DNA from: Begonia masoniana
Lineage: Eukaryota > Streptophyta > Magnoliopsida > Cucurbitales > Begoniaceae
Reading direction: 5' to 3'
Assembly (NCBI GenBank): GCA_022432975.1
Contig: CM039509.1
Coordinates: 18,303,760-18,367,759 of the forward strand
DNA length: 64,000 nucleotides
The notes under the pieces were generated by a model. That model saw nothing but the letters and a program-made list of their open reading frames with translations. It searched no databases and was not told the DNA's origin. The position numbers and the translations under genes were made by a program. How positions within the stretch are numbered: position 1 is the first letter of the stretch; every line of letters begins with the position of its first letter. Positions 33,779-45,055 of this stretch are shown here, piece after piece.

Positions 33779-34785
33779 CCGTGAGGGGAGGATATTGAGT
33801 TACGGCCCAATCCCCAGAGCGGACAATATCTTGCTGGGAAAAGGGGTCATTACAATTTCGCCATTGATATACTCCAAACATTTCATTCTAACCTCAGATC
33901 ATTTATGTATTCATTGGCCTCGACTTGTTGAATACGAGTCGAACCTCTGGAACAGTTTTTTTTTTTTTTTTATAACTTAGACTCATTTCTAAGTTTACTC
34001 ATACAGCTTCTGTGTAATTCCTTGTTCTCCTTATTCGATAACTCGCGAACTTCATAATTCACGTGACATTAAACACCGAACTAACTTCCAGTCTTAACCC
34101 CTCGTTTAACCCAATAATCCTCTGCACTTATCCCTAGTGTCGCGCAAGGATTTCTTAAAAGTTACTACTATTCTACCCTTTTTCGTTGCTCATAGTCAAA
34201 TTCTGAATATCCTACTTGACTTTCGTACAACGATTCATCCAATGGTCTTCTTGTTTGCAAACTTGTTGTAGATAAGTTCACGTTCTTAATCCAAACCTCC
34301 TCAAATTCACAAGTCTCACTGTTGTATTTTCCTGAATGAAAATCTTAGAAACGTCTCTTATTAGGGGATACCCTCGTAATTCCTCGAACACTGATGTTCC
34401 TACTTCCATCTCGGAGATAAGACTCGTGTTTATAGTTCTTAACTTAAACTATAGCAACTCTAAACCCACTCTGGTTGATTCGCCAGAGTACAACCTCCAA
34501 TTTGAAGTGCTTCCTCATTGGTTAATGCGCTTATGTTTTTAAGTTCTTTCTAACTTCGAGTGAACCTCCTTGTTTCCTTCATCGATATCGGTCGATACCA
34601 ACACTCCTTTGCAATCACTCAGATCTCTTATCCACAACGTCGTATCGACCCGTCACCCCTCTACAGAAGAAATCAACACTTTACTTACCCTCTTAACAAT
34701 TTACTTAAGCTAAACTCTTGAATATTATTATTTTTGGTCTAGATACTCCCAACTTTATCTAGAGCACCCCCCACCCCAATGGTAA

Positions 34786-36011
34786 CTAAATTCCATGTGC
34801 ACGAACTTTCACAGTTGTGCTATACAGACAATCCGCCACTTCTGGCATTAAACTCCACCTAGCTACACAGGCAGTTGAAATAAAAGAATGTGTAGCTACA
34901 GTGTCTATTAACGAAATGGCTACTACGCCAATAACTAAAATAGTACCTGAAATAACGGAAGGTCTGGCCTCATCATCAACGTCACCAGGCTCGATAAATG
35001 CAAAAATCCTTGGCATAACCCTTTTCTGATCTCTGTCTAATTGGTCTTTAGCTGGCTTCGGGCAATCCTTGACATAGTGGCCAATCTCATCACATCGATA
35101 ACACCTATCTGTGCCTAATCTGCAATCGCCATAGTGCTCCCTTTGGCACTTTGGACACAGAGGTTTTGGAGGATTTCCTTGTACCTGTTTTCCCTTGCCC
35201 CGGTCATTGCCTCCCTTATACGGCCTTTTAACGCTTCTTTGTGGTTGTATTTGTGGTTGTCCCCTCGGTTGCCAGCCTTTATTCTGAAATTGAGATTGAA
35301 TTTCCCGAAAGAATACTCTAGCCTGCTCTCTCGGTTTAACACATGTCAGTTCTGCAGCCTCAAACTCCAAAGCTCTTGCTGCGATATCAGCATAGGGTAC
35401 ATCCAAGATTCTAGATACTATGATGCTCTTCCAGATTTCTGGATTTAGTCCATCCATGAATTAGTGCACTTTGTCTTTGTTATCACTCACTAGGCGCGGC
35501 GCAAACCTAGATAAGGCCTCAAATTTCTGAATATACTCCGTAACCATACCAGTCTACTTTAGTTGTGTGAAATCCGTTCTTTTAGCCTGCGGCTAAAGTA
35601 CTTGTCATAGAATACGGTCTTAAACCGTTCCCAAGTCATTACCGTAACATCTGTGGTCGCTTTGATGGAGTCCCACCAAAATCGAGCATCTAGCGCAAGA
35701 TGAAATGTAACGCAAGCAACCTTCTCCCCAATCTCAATGTTAGCATAACCCAACATGTCTTCCATAGTCCGAACCCACTCCTCAGCAAATTAGGGGTCTG
35801 AAGACTGTCCGTCGAATACCGGAGGCCTAAATTTCTGGAACCTCTCCATACTGTGATTGTTTGAAACTATCAATTCTTGGGCCCTCTGATCGTCACAGTT
35901 TACCAGTCTCTCAATTTGTTGGGCTTGTCTATCCATATGCTGAGCCTGGCGGTCCAGCAAATCCGTTAGCCTATCCAAGGTTTCGTCTCTAGCGTCTCTT
36001 GCTCGAACCAT
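34786..36011 (-). pseudogene. Element B gag and start of protease, degenerate
   Basis: Minus strand from the ATG at 36011. It starts with a Gln-rich coiled-coil-like stretch, followed by gag core motifs (FWWDSIKA, MTWERFKTVFYDKYFSR), a proline/glutamine-rich linker, the zinc knuckle CYRCDEIGHYVKDC and a damaged protease motif (DTVATHSF, in which Val replaces the usual Gly). Stops or frame breaks occur at about 35788, 35559 and 35460. Reading ends at 34786 shortly after the protease begins. The protein is diverged from those of C, D and F, so B is a separate family. Confidence 0.88.
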
Positions 36012-36157
36012 TTTATAATTCCTATAAAGGTTAAAACAAATAATCCTAAGAAACAAAAGCAAGGAAATAAAATAAAACGTACTTACAGTTGAGGAAGGAT
36101 GTCCGCATAGTGGATGTGCAGTCGAGCAGTCTACAGAATCGATTTTAAAACCCGGGG

Positions 36158-36169
36158 GCTCTGATACCA
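36158..36169 (-). promoter_or_regulatory. Primer-binding site of element B
   Basis: TGGTATCAGAGC on the minus strand, 4 bp from the 5' LTR. It fixes the element's orientation. Confidence 0.9.
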
Positions 36170-36173
36170 TAAT

Positions 36174-38783
36174 TGTAACGACCCTTCGTCCTATCCCTTA
36201 AATTACCGTGAAAATTTTTCATTTTAAAACATTAAGTAATTTCAACTTCGAAGGCTTTAAATCAAATCTAATTTATTGGAATTGTCTTGAAAATCATTTA
36301 AGAAAATTCATTAAAACAGAAAAACCATCAGCCAAATGAATCAGGGGCATAAAGGGCAATCCGTGCCCAAAATGTATAGCCGATCGATCGGCCATTTCAT
36401 CAGATCGATCGGCTGTGGCATTTACTTGCCAGGCATGGGCGATCGATCGGCAACCGCTCTGGAAAAACTAGAGCAGTTACCATTGAGGTGCCGATCGATC
36501 GCCCCTACTGGCAATCGATCGGCAGGCTTTCTGGAATCCGAATTCCAGAGAGCCTGCCTCCTCCTTTCCTTCACGTCCTGCACACACACTTCACCAATTT
36601 CCTTCTCTACATTCATGCCTTCATTAATTTATTTCCAAACACAATTCATAACAAATGCTTCAACATAAAATCACTCGACACTCGCACATCCTTCACAACC
36701 TCACTCATTCCTCAATTCACCAATCATTATAAACGCGACTCAAAGCGTTTAAAACGGAGTAATTTCATGAAAACAAATTGCGTGGATCGGTTAAAAACTA
36801 AACATTTTCCCTACGAGTTTAAAAAATCACCAAGCAGTTCCAGAAATTCCAAAATAGAAATCATCGCTTAAACATCCTAAACATTGGTTCATAAAGCTAT
36901 ACAAAACCCCTTTCATCATAATCTCCAACTAACAATCAAAAAGGGCACTTTTTATGCACGTTCTAAATCAATTAATCTATCTTATCAAAATACCTATACC
37001 GTCGTCCCTCCCCACAGGTCAAAATTACGCGTCGACTGCCCAGCACGCTCCCACGGGCATCATTCTCCAACCGGTTCATACGTCGGGCGGAAGAACATCT
37101 TCCTCACCTGTTTCGAAATCACCTACACCATAGAAACAATCTATGAGCTAAAGGGCTCAGTAAGTTTCATAAATGAAAATACATGTTGTGCATATGCTAT
37201 TGAATTTTTATTCTTTTCATTACATTACGGGAAATGTCACCGGGGGTTCATTCACTAGATGGAGAGTGCACATCTCGTGATCAAACAGCCCTTTCCATCT
37301 AACTAGGGAAGACACGTTTCACCTGTAGGACAGCCGTGTCTGAACCCCACCCCGACGTGACGGGGATTACGTATATTCGTTTTCATTATTTAGTTACATA
37401 ACAGAAAGTGTCACCGAGGGTTCATTCACTAGATGAAGAGGGCACGTCTCGTGATCAGACAGCTTTTTCTATCTAACGCGGGGAAAACATGCTTCCCCTG
37501 TAGGCAGCCATGTCTGAACCCCACCCCGATGTGACCGGGATTACGTACATTCGTTTTCTTTTCGTAATCTACGTGTGGAAAACTCGTTTTCATGCTATTT
37601 TGAAAGAACGTGATGCATGTACAATTTATAATCCATAACATGAACCTAAATAACGCGAATACCATCAAAATGACACACAACCACAATCTACAAACAACTA
37701 ACCCTAACTACCCATCCTATATACCGAAATCAAATCTCCACAATCCTCCATAAACAACTTCTTATGGTGTAGGCCGAATCGGCCAAGCAAGTCACGAAAA
37801 CTTACCCGCGTCCTTAGCAATTCGTGTGCCTCGTTCCGAGTTTCGTCACCTAAAACATTCCACCGTTCGGGTATTAGGGCTAATTTAAATAAATCGTTCT
37901 AAAGACCTAACAAAATTCCTATCTAAGGGAAATTTTCCTATAACTCTATTTTACTTCGTTGAGGCATTTTATCAAGCAATTCTTGCTCAACATATCATAA
38001 CCTCCATTAATGGAGTTTCTAAGTTCTCCAACAACCAAAAATTCCAATATTCATCAATAAACCGACTAATTATGTTCAATAACCATCATTACATCCACTA
38101 GAGGCGTAATCACGCTAAACTTATCGATTTCAAACCTTAATCCACGTTTTTAACAAAAACCCTAAACGAACCCTAAATGTTTAAACTCTAGAAATTGAAA
38201 TCCAACGTTCCAAAAGCACAAAGTCTTACCTAGGGAGCAATGATGGAGAAGAAACGTGAAGAACGAACCGCCGGGGAGTGAGCTTTTGTCGCCGGAAGAG
38301 AGAATTGCGTAGGAGAGGGAGAGAAATCACCGTGGAGAAATCGATTTCTCTCTGAGAAATCGTTAAGTCTGAAGGGGGGGAAAGGATTGTGATGTTTTAA
38401 TAAAATTTTAAACCTTTAAATTACCATTTCGCCCTTCTAGCCTAATATCCTATTATTTCGTTATTTAATCATCAATTTGGTTTCTCCAAATTTCTTTATT
38501 TCACTAGAAATTCTAATTTGTTACCAGGGCTTTAATAAAACTTTCCGTTTACAAACGGACCTAGTTTACTATATTTATTAAAATACTCATTATATTACGA
38601 GAATTATCTAAACTCTTAAAATAGGCGTTATATCTCTAAAACTCCCTTATCCCTCTAGATACTCCAATTTATTCACATAGTTCTAATAAAGCTTCTCGCT
38701 CACAAAACGGGTTTAATTCGACATATTTACGAAAATGCTATTATACGGCAATTCCAAAAAAATCTAAAAATCCAGGTGTTACA
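36174..38783 (-). repeat. Element B 5' LTR
   Basis: 2610 bp. On the minus strand it opens TGTAACACCTGGATTTTTAG and ends GGGTCGTTACA. It contains GATCGATC palindromes (36378-36525), a CTGGAAT...ATTCCAG hairpin near 36529-36546, two copies of a roughly 170-bp unit at 37230-37560, and an intron-like leader. It matches the split 3' LTR. Confidence 0.9.
37123..38229 (-). other. Intron-like leader module in B 5' LTR
   Basis: On the minus strand, putative intron 1 is 38229-37850 (CCCTAG/GTAAGA to TTTTAG/GTGACG). Mini-exon 2 is 37849-37806 (44 nt, contains TTGCTAAGGA). Putative intron 2 is 37805-37123 (CGCGG/GTAAGT to TGGTGTAG/GTGA). GGCCGATTCGGCCTACACC follows the second donor. The other B LTR has the same sites. 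Confidence 0.55.
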
Positions 38784-38972
38784 GCGAGCTCCAAGCATAT
38801 TGATATGAGGTATCATTGGCTTCGAGACTTGCTCGTGACGTAGCAGTTGCACTTGGCAAAAGTGCACACTCGTGAGAACATTTTAGATATGTTAACTGCC
38901 AAAGGAGAAGCTCGAGGCTTGTCAGCGAATAACGGGTTTGTCAAAACTCACACATGTCTCGTAGGGGGAGTT
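38784..38972 (+). pseudogene. Ty1/copia element A, segment 3: end of RNase H
   Basis: GCGAGCTCCAAGCATATTG opens the copia motif SSKHIDMRYHWLRD that normally follows the RNase H part left off at 4649. A stop lies soon after (LLVT-stop) and the frame ends near a G-rich tract (AGGGGGAG) before the LTR. It shows that everything from 4650 to 38783 sits inside one copia element. Confidence 0.88.
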
Positions 38973-39375
38973 TGTTAGGATCCGACCCTAATGTAAGGGC
39001 TCGGATCCATAATGGCCTCGATCCATTGCTGTAAAAGAGGTGACGATTGCTGAATGGTCTATTTTTGTGCTTCTGAAAACGTAACGGAAAGGTGTGTGGG
39101 TGCGAAGCTTGCTACAGAAGCTAAGGAAACCAAGCTTCAGTGATCATGCCAGAGCGCCGCTGGTATCGTGCTCCATCGTGACACGAAGATTACCCGAGCA
39201 AGCTTCTTCCTAAGATCGCTGATGCGTTGCTCTATTTTTTGGCTTTGCTCTCCTCTGTTGAAGCAGAAATTTGTGTTTATGCGGTTTTCTGTCGAGAAGA
39301 AGAAGAAGCTCCTCTGTTTTGAATAAAGGTATTTTGATTTTTTGATTCTTGGTGTTTTGTTATTTCTGTTTCCAG
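38973..39375 (+). repeat. Copia element A 3' LTR (right end approximate)
   Basis: Begins TGTTAGGATCCGACCC directly after the polypurine tract. The partner LTR is outside the window, so the end is uncertain; TTATTTCTGTTTCCA near 39375 is a plausible terminus. Confidence 0.6.
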
Positions 39376-42009
39376 ATGAAAGTAAACTTTTAAGAGAGCC
39401 GATCGAGTGAGCCATCGAGAGTAATGACTAAGAAGAGTAAAACAAATAGAGACAGTTTAATCTAGGATCTGTGAGGTGTTTTCTGGTTGAAGGTTGTTGG
39501 TTTCTTAAAAGGTTTTTTTTTTTTATTATTCAAAGAGAAAACTCCATTCATATATGTTTTAAGTTCTTATTTATGTAAGAATTTCATTGATCTTCTGTTT
39601 CACATTTTTATATCTCTATTTCTTGGATCATGATGAGTTGTCTTTAGTTCATGCTTCAGATAGAATTTTGATTATCTTATATGTACTGATCATCTTATAC
39701 TATAATAATTATGCCAGTAGGCTTTAAAGTGGGTGTAGGTATACTAGTTTACTAGCTAACTGAACTACTAAAAACATGTGTTCTTTAATCTTGGATTCAA
39801 TTTTATAAAACTTATTTTTGATACATGTCCTCATTAAATCATGTATGCTTTTAACGTATATGTATATTTTTACTATCATGTTTATTTTGTCCATGCATTC
39901 TTATTTTAATTGATGATCATATTGGTCGTGTGCACCAAGTTTGATCGACTAGGTTGACTGTTCTATTTGATGTGCACTTTCGATAATTTGAGAAAGTGTT
40001 TGCATGTTTCACGAATATAGTAAAAAGACAGTTGAATGTGTCGAGTCTTGAGGTGTGAATCTTTAAATATGATAAGGGTTGTTGTTTCACGTTTCAGTCA
40101 CTGAGTATCGCCATTTACCCATATTCTTATGGCATAGTGTGCTACAAGGTCGTGAGTTGTCTTTTTCACTGATATTTTATGTATGACATTAGTGGCCTAT
40201 TTTTATTATTTACCACAATATAGCGTATTGTTTTGACACTTGACGTACTAATAGTTCTTGGAGCATTTTTTGGATACATTTTACCCATGGTTCTCAATAC
40301 TCGATTTTACTTGAGGCATTCACACCTTCATTTTGAAACACTACATATAGCACGTATATTTTTGATTGAATTTAGTCCACTCATTCCAATTGGTCCATCG
40401 CTTTTAGATTATAGTCAAGGAGATTTAGAGCTGTCAACACAAAATTGAACTTGATTTTCTTTTTAGTTTTCAGTTCTTTCCTTTGAGAATTTTTCTGCGG
40501 TGAGACATTATTTCCATTTTTTATTTCTTTTCAGTTGGAATTATTTCATATCTCAATGTTATATCTGCACATTCTATACATTTACTCATACTATTACATC
40601 TTCTAATGTTCACTGTTGCACCTTGGTTTATCCTAATATTTTACTCACCTGATTATTTAATTCATTTTATATAGTCTTCCATTGTAAATCTATTTAATTA
40701 ACAAGGGTTAAATGGTTTTGTTAAATCCTCAAAAAAAATTAATTAGAAAAAATGTTTTATGTCTCCTCCCTTATCTCTAGAACCTCTCTGTCCATCACTA
40801 CATTCTCTCTCTCTCTTTCAATTCTTGGCAGCCACTTTCAAAGGCTCGCCGGAGTTGCATCGAGTGGAGGTGTTCGACACCTCCACCATAAATCAATACA
40901 TTCAAAACTTCAATTTGATATATTATTTGTTGATTTAGGCTTAGTTGTTTGGGAGAACAGAGTCTCCAAAAATTTCTCAAGAAAAGTTTCGGCCAAAACT
41001 TTATATACTTGCCATCGGCGATTCTGAACTTCAATCTTGATGTTCACCATACAATTTGGAAAGCCTCATTAGAAAATCACAATCTACCGCTTAAAACTCG
41101 GATCCCAACCGTTCTAGTCCTCATATTTGAAAATCAATGCTATTGTTGGATTCAAGAGCTTGAAACCTTTAAAGTCTATTTAATCATTTTGATTCGCCGC
41201 CGTTTGCCATTGTCAAAAATGTCGGCGTTGTCGTCGCTGGTCGTCGGAGTCGAAGATGCTAACCTGGGGATAACGTCAGCATGACATGTGTTTACCTACT
41301 AACATGGCATTAACTGATGATGTGGCAGGTGAGCCACCATTGACTTTGACTTTGACTTTTTTGGCAGAATCTTTGACTACAAATTGGAATCCCTTAACAA
41401 CGTCAAAAAATTTACGAACTTCATCTCGTAACTCTTTTTGACATTCTAAATGCGTTGGTGCCCATCGTTTGTTGAAATTATTTTCCTATAGTCTAGCGCG
41501 TATGTAGAGGTTAGGTTTAAAACTTTATTTTTATTATTTAATTTAGAAAATTTCTAATTTGGGTCAATAAGTGTTTAACATTGGAAAAATTCTAAACTTC
41601 TAGTATTTAGGAAGTTTCAAAAGTCGAGAACATATGATTGAAACTTTTGAGTTTTACGGTCGTACAAGTATAAACTTGTTGTGTGTGAGGTCAATTGTGA
41701 TTTATTTCCAATTTTGATTCCTATTCCTTAGTTAGGATCCAATTCCTAGTGTTTTGATTGAGATTTTAATATTGAATTTCTTTTTAGGTTCGGTCGATTT
41801 TGTGGATTACGATGTCTGTTTCTGATAACGTGTTTCGATTGGTCTAAGACAGTTGTCGTCATTGAGTTGGGAGTTTATTTTTATATCTAGCATAATTGTT
41901 TTCACAAACTTTATTTTGAGACGTGATGACGTGTCTATTTTATGGCTTGTCGATTTTCTTATACTATTTATTATTTTTCACTAAACAAGTTTATTCTAAG
42001 CATGCACAT
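39376..42009. other. AT-rich intergenic DNA with an old repeat copy
   Basis: No supportable gene. About 39900-40235 is a diverged copy of 44201-44525 (see that entry). A pyrimidine-rich stretch (CTCTCTCT, 40803-40818) and four TTGAC/TTGACT steps near 41340-41385 are visible. Two open frames of about 90-110 codons (40752-41027, 40949-41284) overlap, resemble nothing recognised and are probably chance. Confidence 0.6.
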
Positions 42010-44195
42010 TGTAATGGTTCAAACCTTTATTACTGTATCGGTTCGAATTTTTAATTATTTTTTTCAGCCAATGATGTAAAAGTGAATATTTATATATGTG
42101 AACAATATGTAATTGTGGATGTACATATATAAATGTTATGTGATGATTAAGTTGGAAAAAGGTTAGAAAAATAGTGTATTAAAGAAATGATATGTTAAAA
42201 AGATAAAATTTGATTAAGATTAAAACTTATCTAATTTGGATTAGATTAAAGTTAATGGGGGTTAAGGATTAATTAAGTTTGGTTTTATGATAAATAACCA
42301 AAGATCTAAAGGCAAATTGGTCTTCTGGATAGGATTAACATGGTTAAATGGTAATTAACCATGATTTATTATTGAAAATGGTTAAGTGGCAGTGTTTTGT
42401 GGTTTTTACGTGGAAGAGGAGAAAACCAATAAGAAAAGGGAAGAGAGAGAGAGAGAGAGAGGAGGGACAAAAGAACGAAAAACCAGAGAAGAAACCCGTA
42501 GGAAAAGAGAGAGAGAGGGAGGGGAAAACGTGAGATTCGTCGATCCGTCCTTTAGGATAAATTGTTCAGCTCGTTGAGAGGAACATTTTGCTATAAAAAT
42601 CGATTGATTCGGTGGAGATTTTGAGGAAAAGTGGTGGAACCGACATACAGTAAATATCTCTAACAATTAAAATAATTAGATTAGACTTTATTGCCTTGAT
42701 AGGTTGAGATAGTTTTAATTACTGTCTTGGACCTAAATATGATAGATTTGATTGGGATTTGGTTGAGATTGGATATGTAGAAGTGAGGATTTAATATCGT
42801 TTTTATTAAAAGCGAATGATGAATTGTGAAAATCGTTTATTTCCAATTTTATTGAAATACTAAAATGAAGAATTTCAAAACCAATTGTTTATATTGAATT
42901 GTTAAGTTTGTTTAAATTCAATTTTTATTGAATGATTTAATGTCGGTCTTTATTGACGAAATTGAAGGTAACGTGTTGAAAAGTTATTTGTCATTATCTT
43001 GAACTCATTGACTTTAAATGAAAATTTCATAAATGAGTGCGTGTTTTAAATATGCATAGCATTGCTTTATAACTGCTTTTAAAGTATGCATTTAGGAATG
43101 AGAGAGTAGGAAAGCCGTGGTAACATAAGAACCCATTGGGCTAGACTCACCTCTTCGTGTGTGATAAATATGACTATGAAAATGATTGAGAGATTAACTA
43201 TATGTCCTCATTGGGTTGAAAATCCCTAAACCTCGCGGGAAAGCAATGTGTAGAGTCTTACAGCCTTATCGGTGAAAGCCCAGAAACGTGTAGGTGTGTG
43301 ATGGTCATATGAGTCAGTTTAAAGTGGATTGCATTTTTTTACATTTCAATTTGAATGTTAAAAATGACATTGGATGTTTTGACAAAAGATGGTTTTAAAT
43401 CGGCATATTTACTATAACGCATTGAATTTATCTATTTGTGGAGAATTATTTTAAACCGTGCATTTAAATAATGTAGATTTTTTTTGAAATTGCATTATAT
43501 TGATTTAATCATTGAAATGAGTTTTAAACCGTGGTTGATGGATTTTAAAAGGTTCGAATTACGAACTTACATGCATTTTTATATAAATGACAATGATTTC
43601 AAATCAAAATATAATTGATTTAAGTTGATTTCAAAATAATCGATGATTAGGTGAATGATGTCGTTTAGGCCTGGATAGTGTGGATAGAGTCTGGACTAGT
43701 TATTCTAGTGGTTAGACTTATTTGCTGGGCCAATGACTCATTATGTGAAATATCTCTATATTTCAGATATCGAGGACGTTCACCGAGATGGAAAAATCTA
43801 AAGCAAAGTGAAATGTGCAAGGAGGCATAGGTGAAAGATCATGGTTGATGATCTCTGGGGTTGTGGAAAGTCACATGCCATGGCTTATATGTAAAATTTG
43901 AAAATCGCTTCCATTGTACTTTGATGTAAAGAATTTCGTGATGATATAGATGATGTAATATATTTCAACTTACGAAATGTATTTCGGTTGTTGTGTATAT
44001 TGTTTGGATATTATTGAAAAATATCATAATTTAGGATGCTAGGTAGAAAATGCAGGCTGTATGTCGTTTGGAAGTTCTCACTTAAGAAATGTATGTTTTG
44101 TTGTAGGTTCCTTGGTGAATGTTGTAGGTTGCTTCCGGAAACTTCCCACCTTGGGAATCCGTTCCACCCGTTGGGGCCCGGGTCGGGTCCTGACA
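42010..44195 (+). mobile_element. Solo LTR H
   Basis: Starts TGTAATGGTTCAAACC and ends GGGTCGGGTCCTGACA. It is flanked by CACAT (42005-42009 and 44196-44200). Removing it joins an older repeat whose second copy at about 39875-40235 runs through the insertion point. There is no coding region or primer site, so it is a 2186-bp solo LTR. It includes a GA run (about 42441-42462). Confidence 0.85.
42441..42462. repeat. GA microsatellite
   Basis: A run of about ten GA dinucleotides in a purine-rich stretch of solo LTR H. Confidence 0.95.
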
Positions 44196-44200
44196 CACAT

Positions 44201-45055
44201 TACATTATTGATCATCTTGGTCGTGTGAACCAAGTTTGATCGTTCAGTGAAGGATTCTTGTTTTCTTTATGCAAATTTGTTGGATAATGTGTTTGTTTGT
44301 ATTAATTAGAGTAATAAGGCAGCTGACTGTGTCGCGTCACTAGGCTCAAAAACGTCATTAGGGTCTTTATTTTCGTAGCTTTATCGATCGCCAAGTATCA
44401 TCATTAAAAATGCTTATGTCTATGGCATTGTGTGCTCGGAGTCCGTGAGTGACTTAATTTTCACTGGAATTTTTTGCGATATACAATAAGAGCTATTTTA
44501 CTTGTGTACCACATTATAGTGGAAGATTTTATTGTTTGCTCTACTATTCGTTTATCAAAATAATTTTTATGAAAATATTTTATACTTAGCATGTTCCCAC
44601 ATTTTCTCAAACTCATTGTTGAATACCCCTATTGAGTGAGTTGCCCACCATAAAAGACTTCTTTTTCCCAAGTAAGACTCGTATAGGTGGGAGGTAGCTA
44701 TTCGCAGAAGGATTTTTTTTTTTTTTCTTTCCTTCCATCTTGAGTGGTTTATTTCTTTTCTTGGTGAGGTCCACTCTATTTATTTTCTTCTCTCATATTG
44801 GTTTGTAATTCTATATTTGAGTGTTACACATTTTATTTTTTGCACAATACTATTTAGATTATATTGGTTGCACTGTCTTATAATTTTGTGATTGCTATGT
44901 AGACTTTAACACATATCGTGTGGACTAGGGCTCAATCTATGTTTAACTCTTCCGTTGTAAATCTAACATTGGGCTGTGCGAGTCATGTCCTCTCTAAGAA
45001 TCAGGTCACTAGACTGGACATTTTTGTCTAGGTCCGCCTTTGGGTCGTGATAGAA
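44201..45055 (+). repeat. Old LTR-like repeat, second copy
   Basis: Homologous to about 39900-40235: both contain GGTCGTGTG-ACCAAGTTTGATCG, a TATGGCAT(A/T)GTGTGCT block and a TACCACA-TATAG block in the same order. Downstream, TTGTAAATCTA and then GGGTCGTGATA lead into AATATCAGAGTCAGG (45064-45078). That last string resembles a damaged tRNA-Met primer site, so this may be an old LTR ending near 45051. The assignment is tentative. Confidence 0.5.

Larger units (their letters stand above)
33030..33854 (+). mobile_element. Cassandra-type TRIM with 5S-rRNA-like LTRs
   Basis: A complete 825-bp miniature LTR element. LTR 1 is 33030-33406 and LTR 2 is 33478-33854, each 377 bp, running from TGTGATGACCCGG to GTCGTTACA or GTCATTACA. 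The TSD ATTTC lies at 33025-33029 and 33855-33859. The primer site TGGTATCAAAGC is at 33409-33420 and the G-rich tract CCCCCGAGGGGGGGTG precedes LTR 2. There is no coding region. The LTRs differ at about 20 positions by eye, so it is comparatively old. The 5S-derived segment within the LTR identifies the Cassandra group, which is known across land plants. Confidence 0.93.
32154..34785 (-). other. Decayed internal region of element B, no readable pol
   Basis: On the minus strand this is where RT, RNase H and integrase of B should lie, but no frame longer than about 100 codons and no motif (such as FIDD or HHCC) can be recognised. After removing the Cassandra element only about 1.8 kb remain, too short for pol. 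It may be a non-coding replacement or a heavily deleted and mutated remnant. A T-run lies at 33957-33971. Confidence 0.6.
4650..38783 (-). mobile_element. Ty3/gypsy element B (minus strand), host of the inner insertions
   Basis: B runs right to left: 5' LTR at 36174-38783, primer-binding site at 36158-36169, degenerate gag and protease at 34786-36011, an unrecognised decayed stretch, then a 3' LTR at 4650-5860 plus 30767-32153 that is split by element C. The two LTRs are about 2.6 kb after C is removed and plainly homologous. Read on +, the LTR opens TGTAACGACCC (TCTAACGACCC at 4650) and closes GGTGTTACA. No TSD is visible at the outer edges (GTGCT left, GCGAG right), although copia A continues on both sides; a few copia bases may have been lost. 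Confidence 0.85.

Noticed and set aside
40752..41284. Possible small genes of about 90-110 codons
   Set aside because: Two overlapping frames without motifs, in intergenic DNA with a simple CT run; not supportable.
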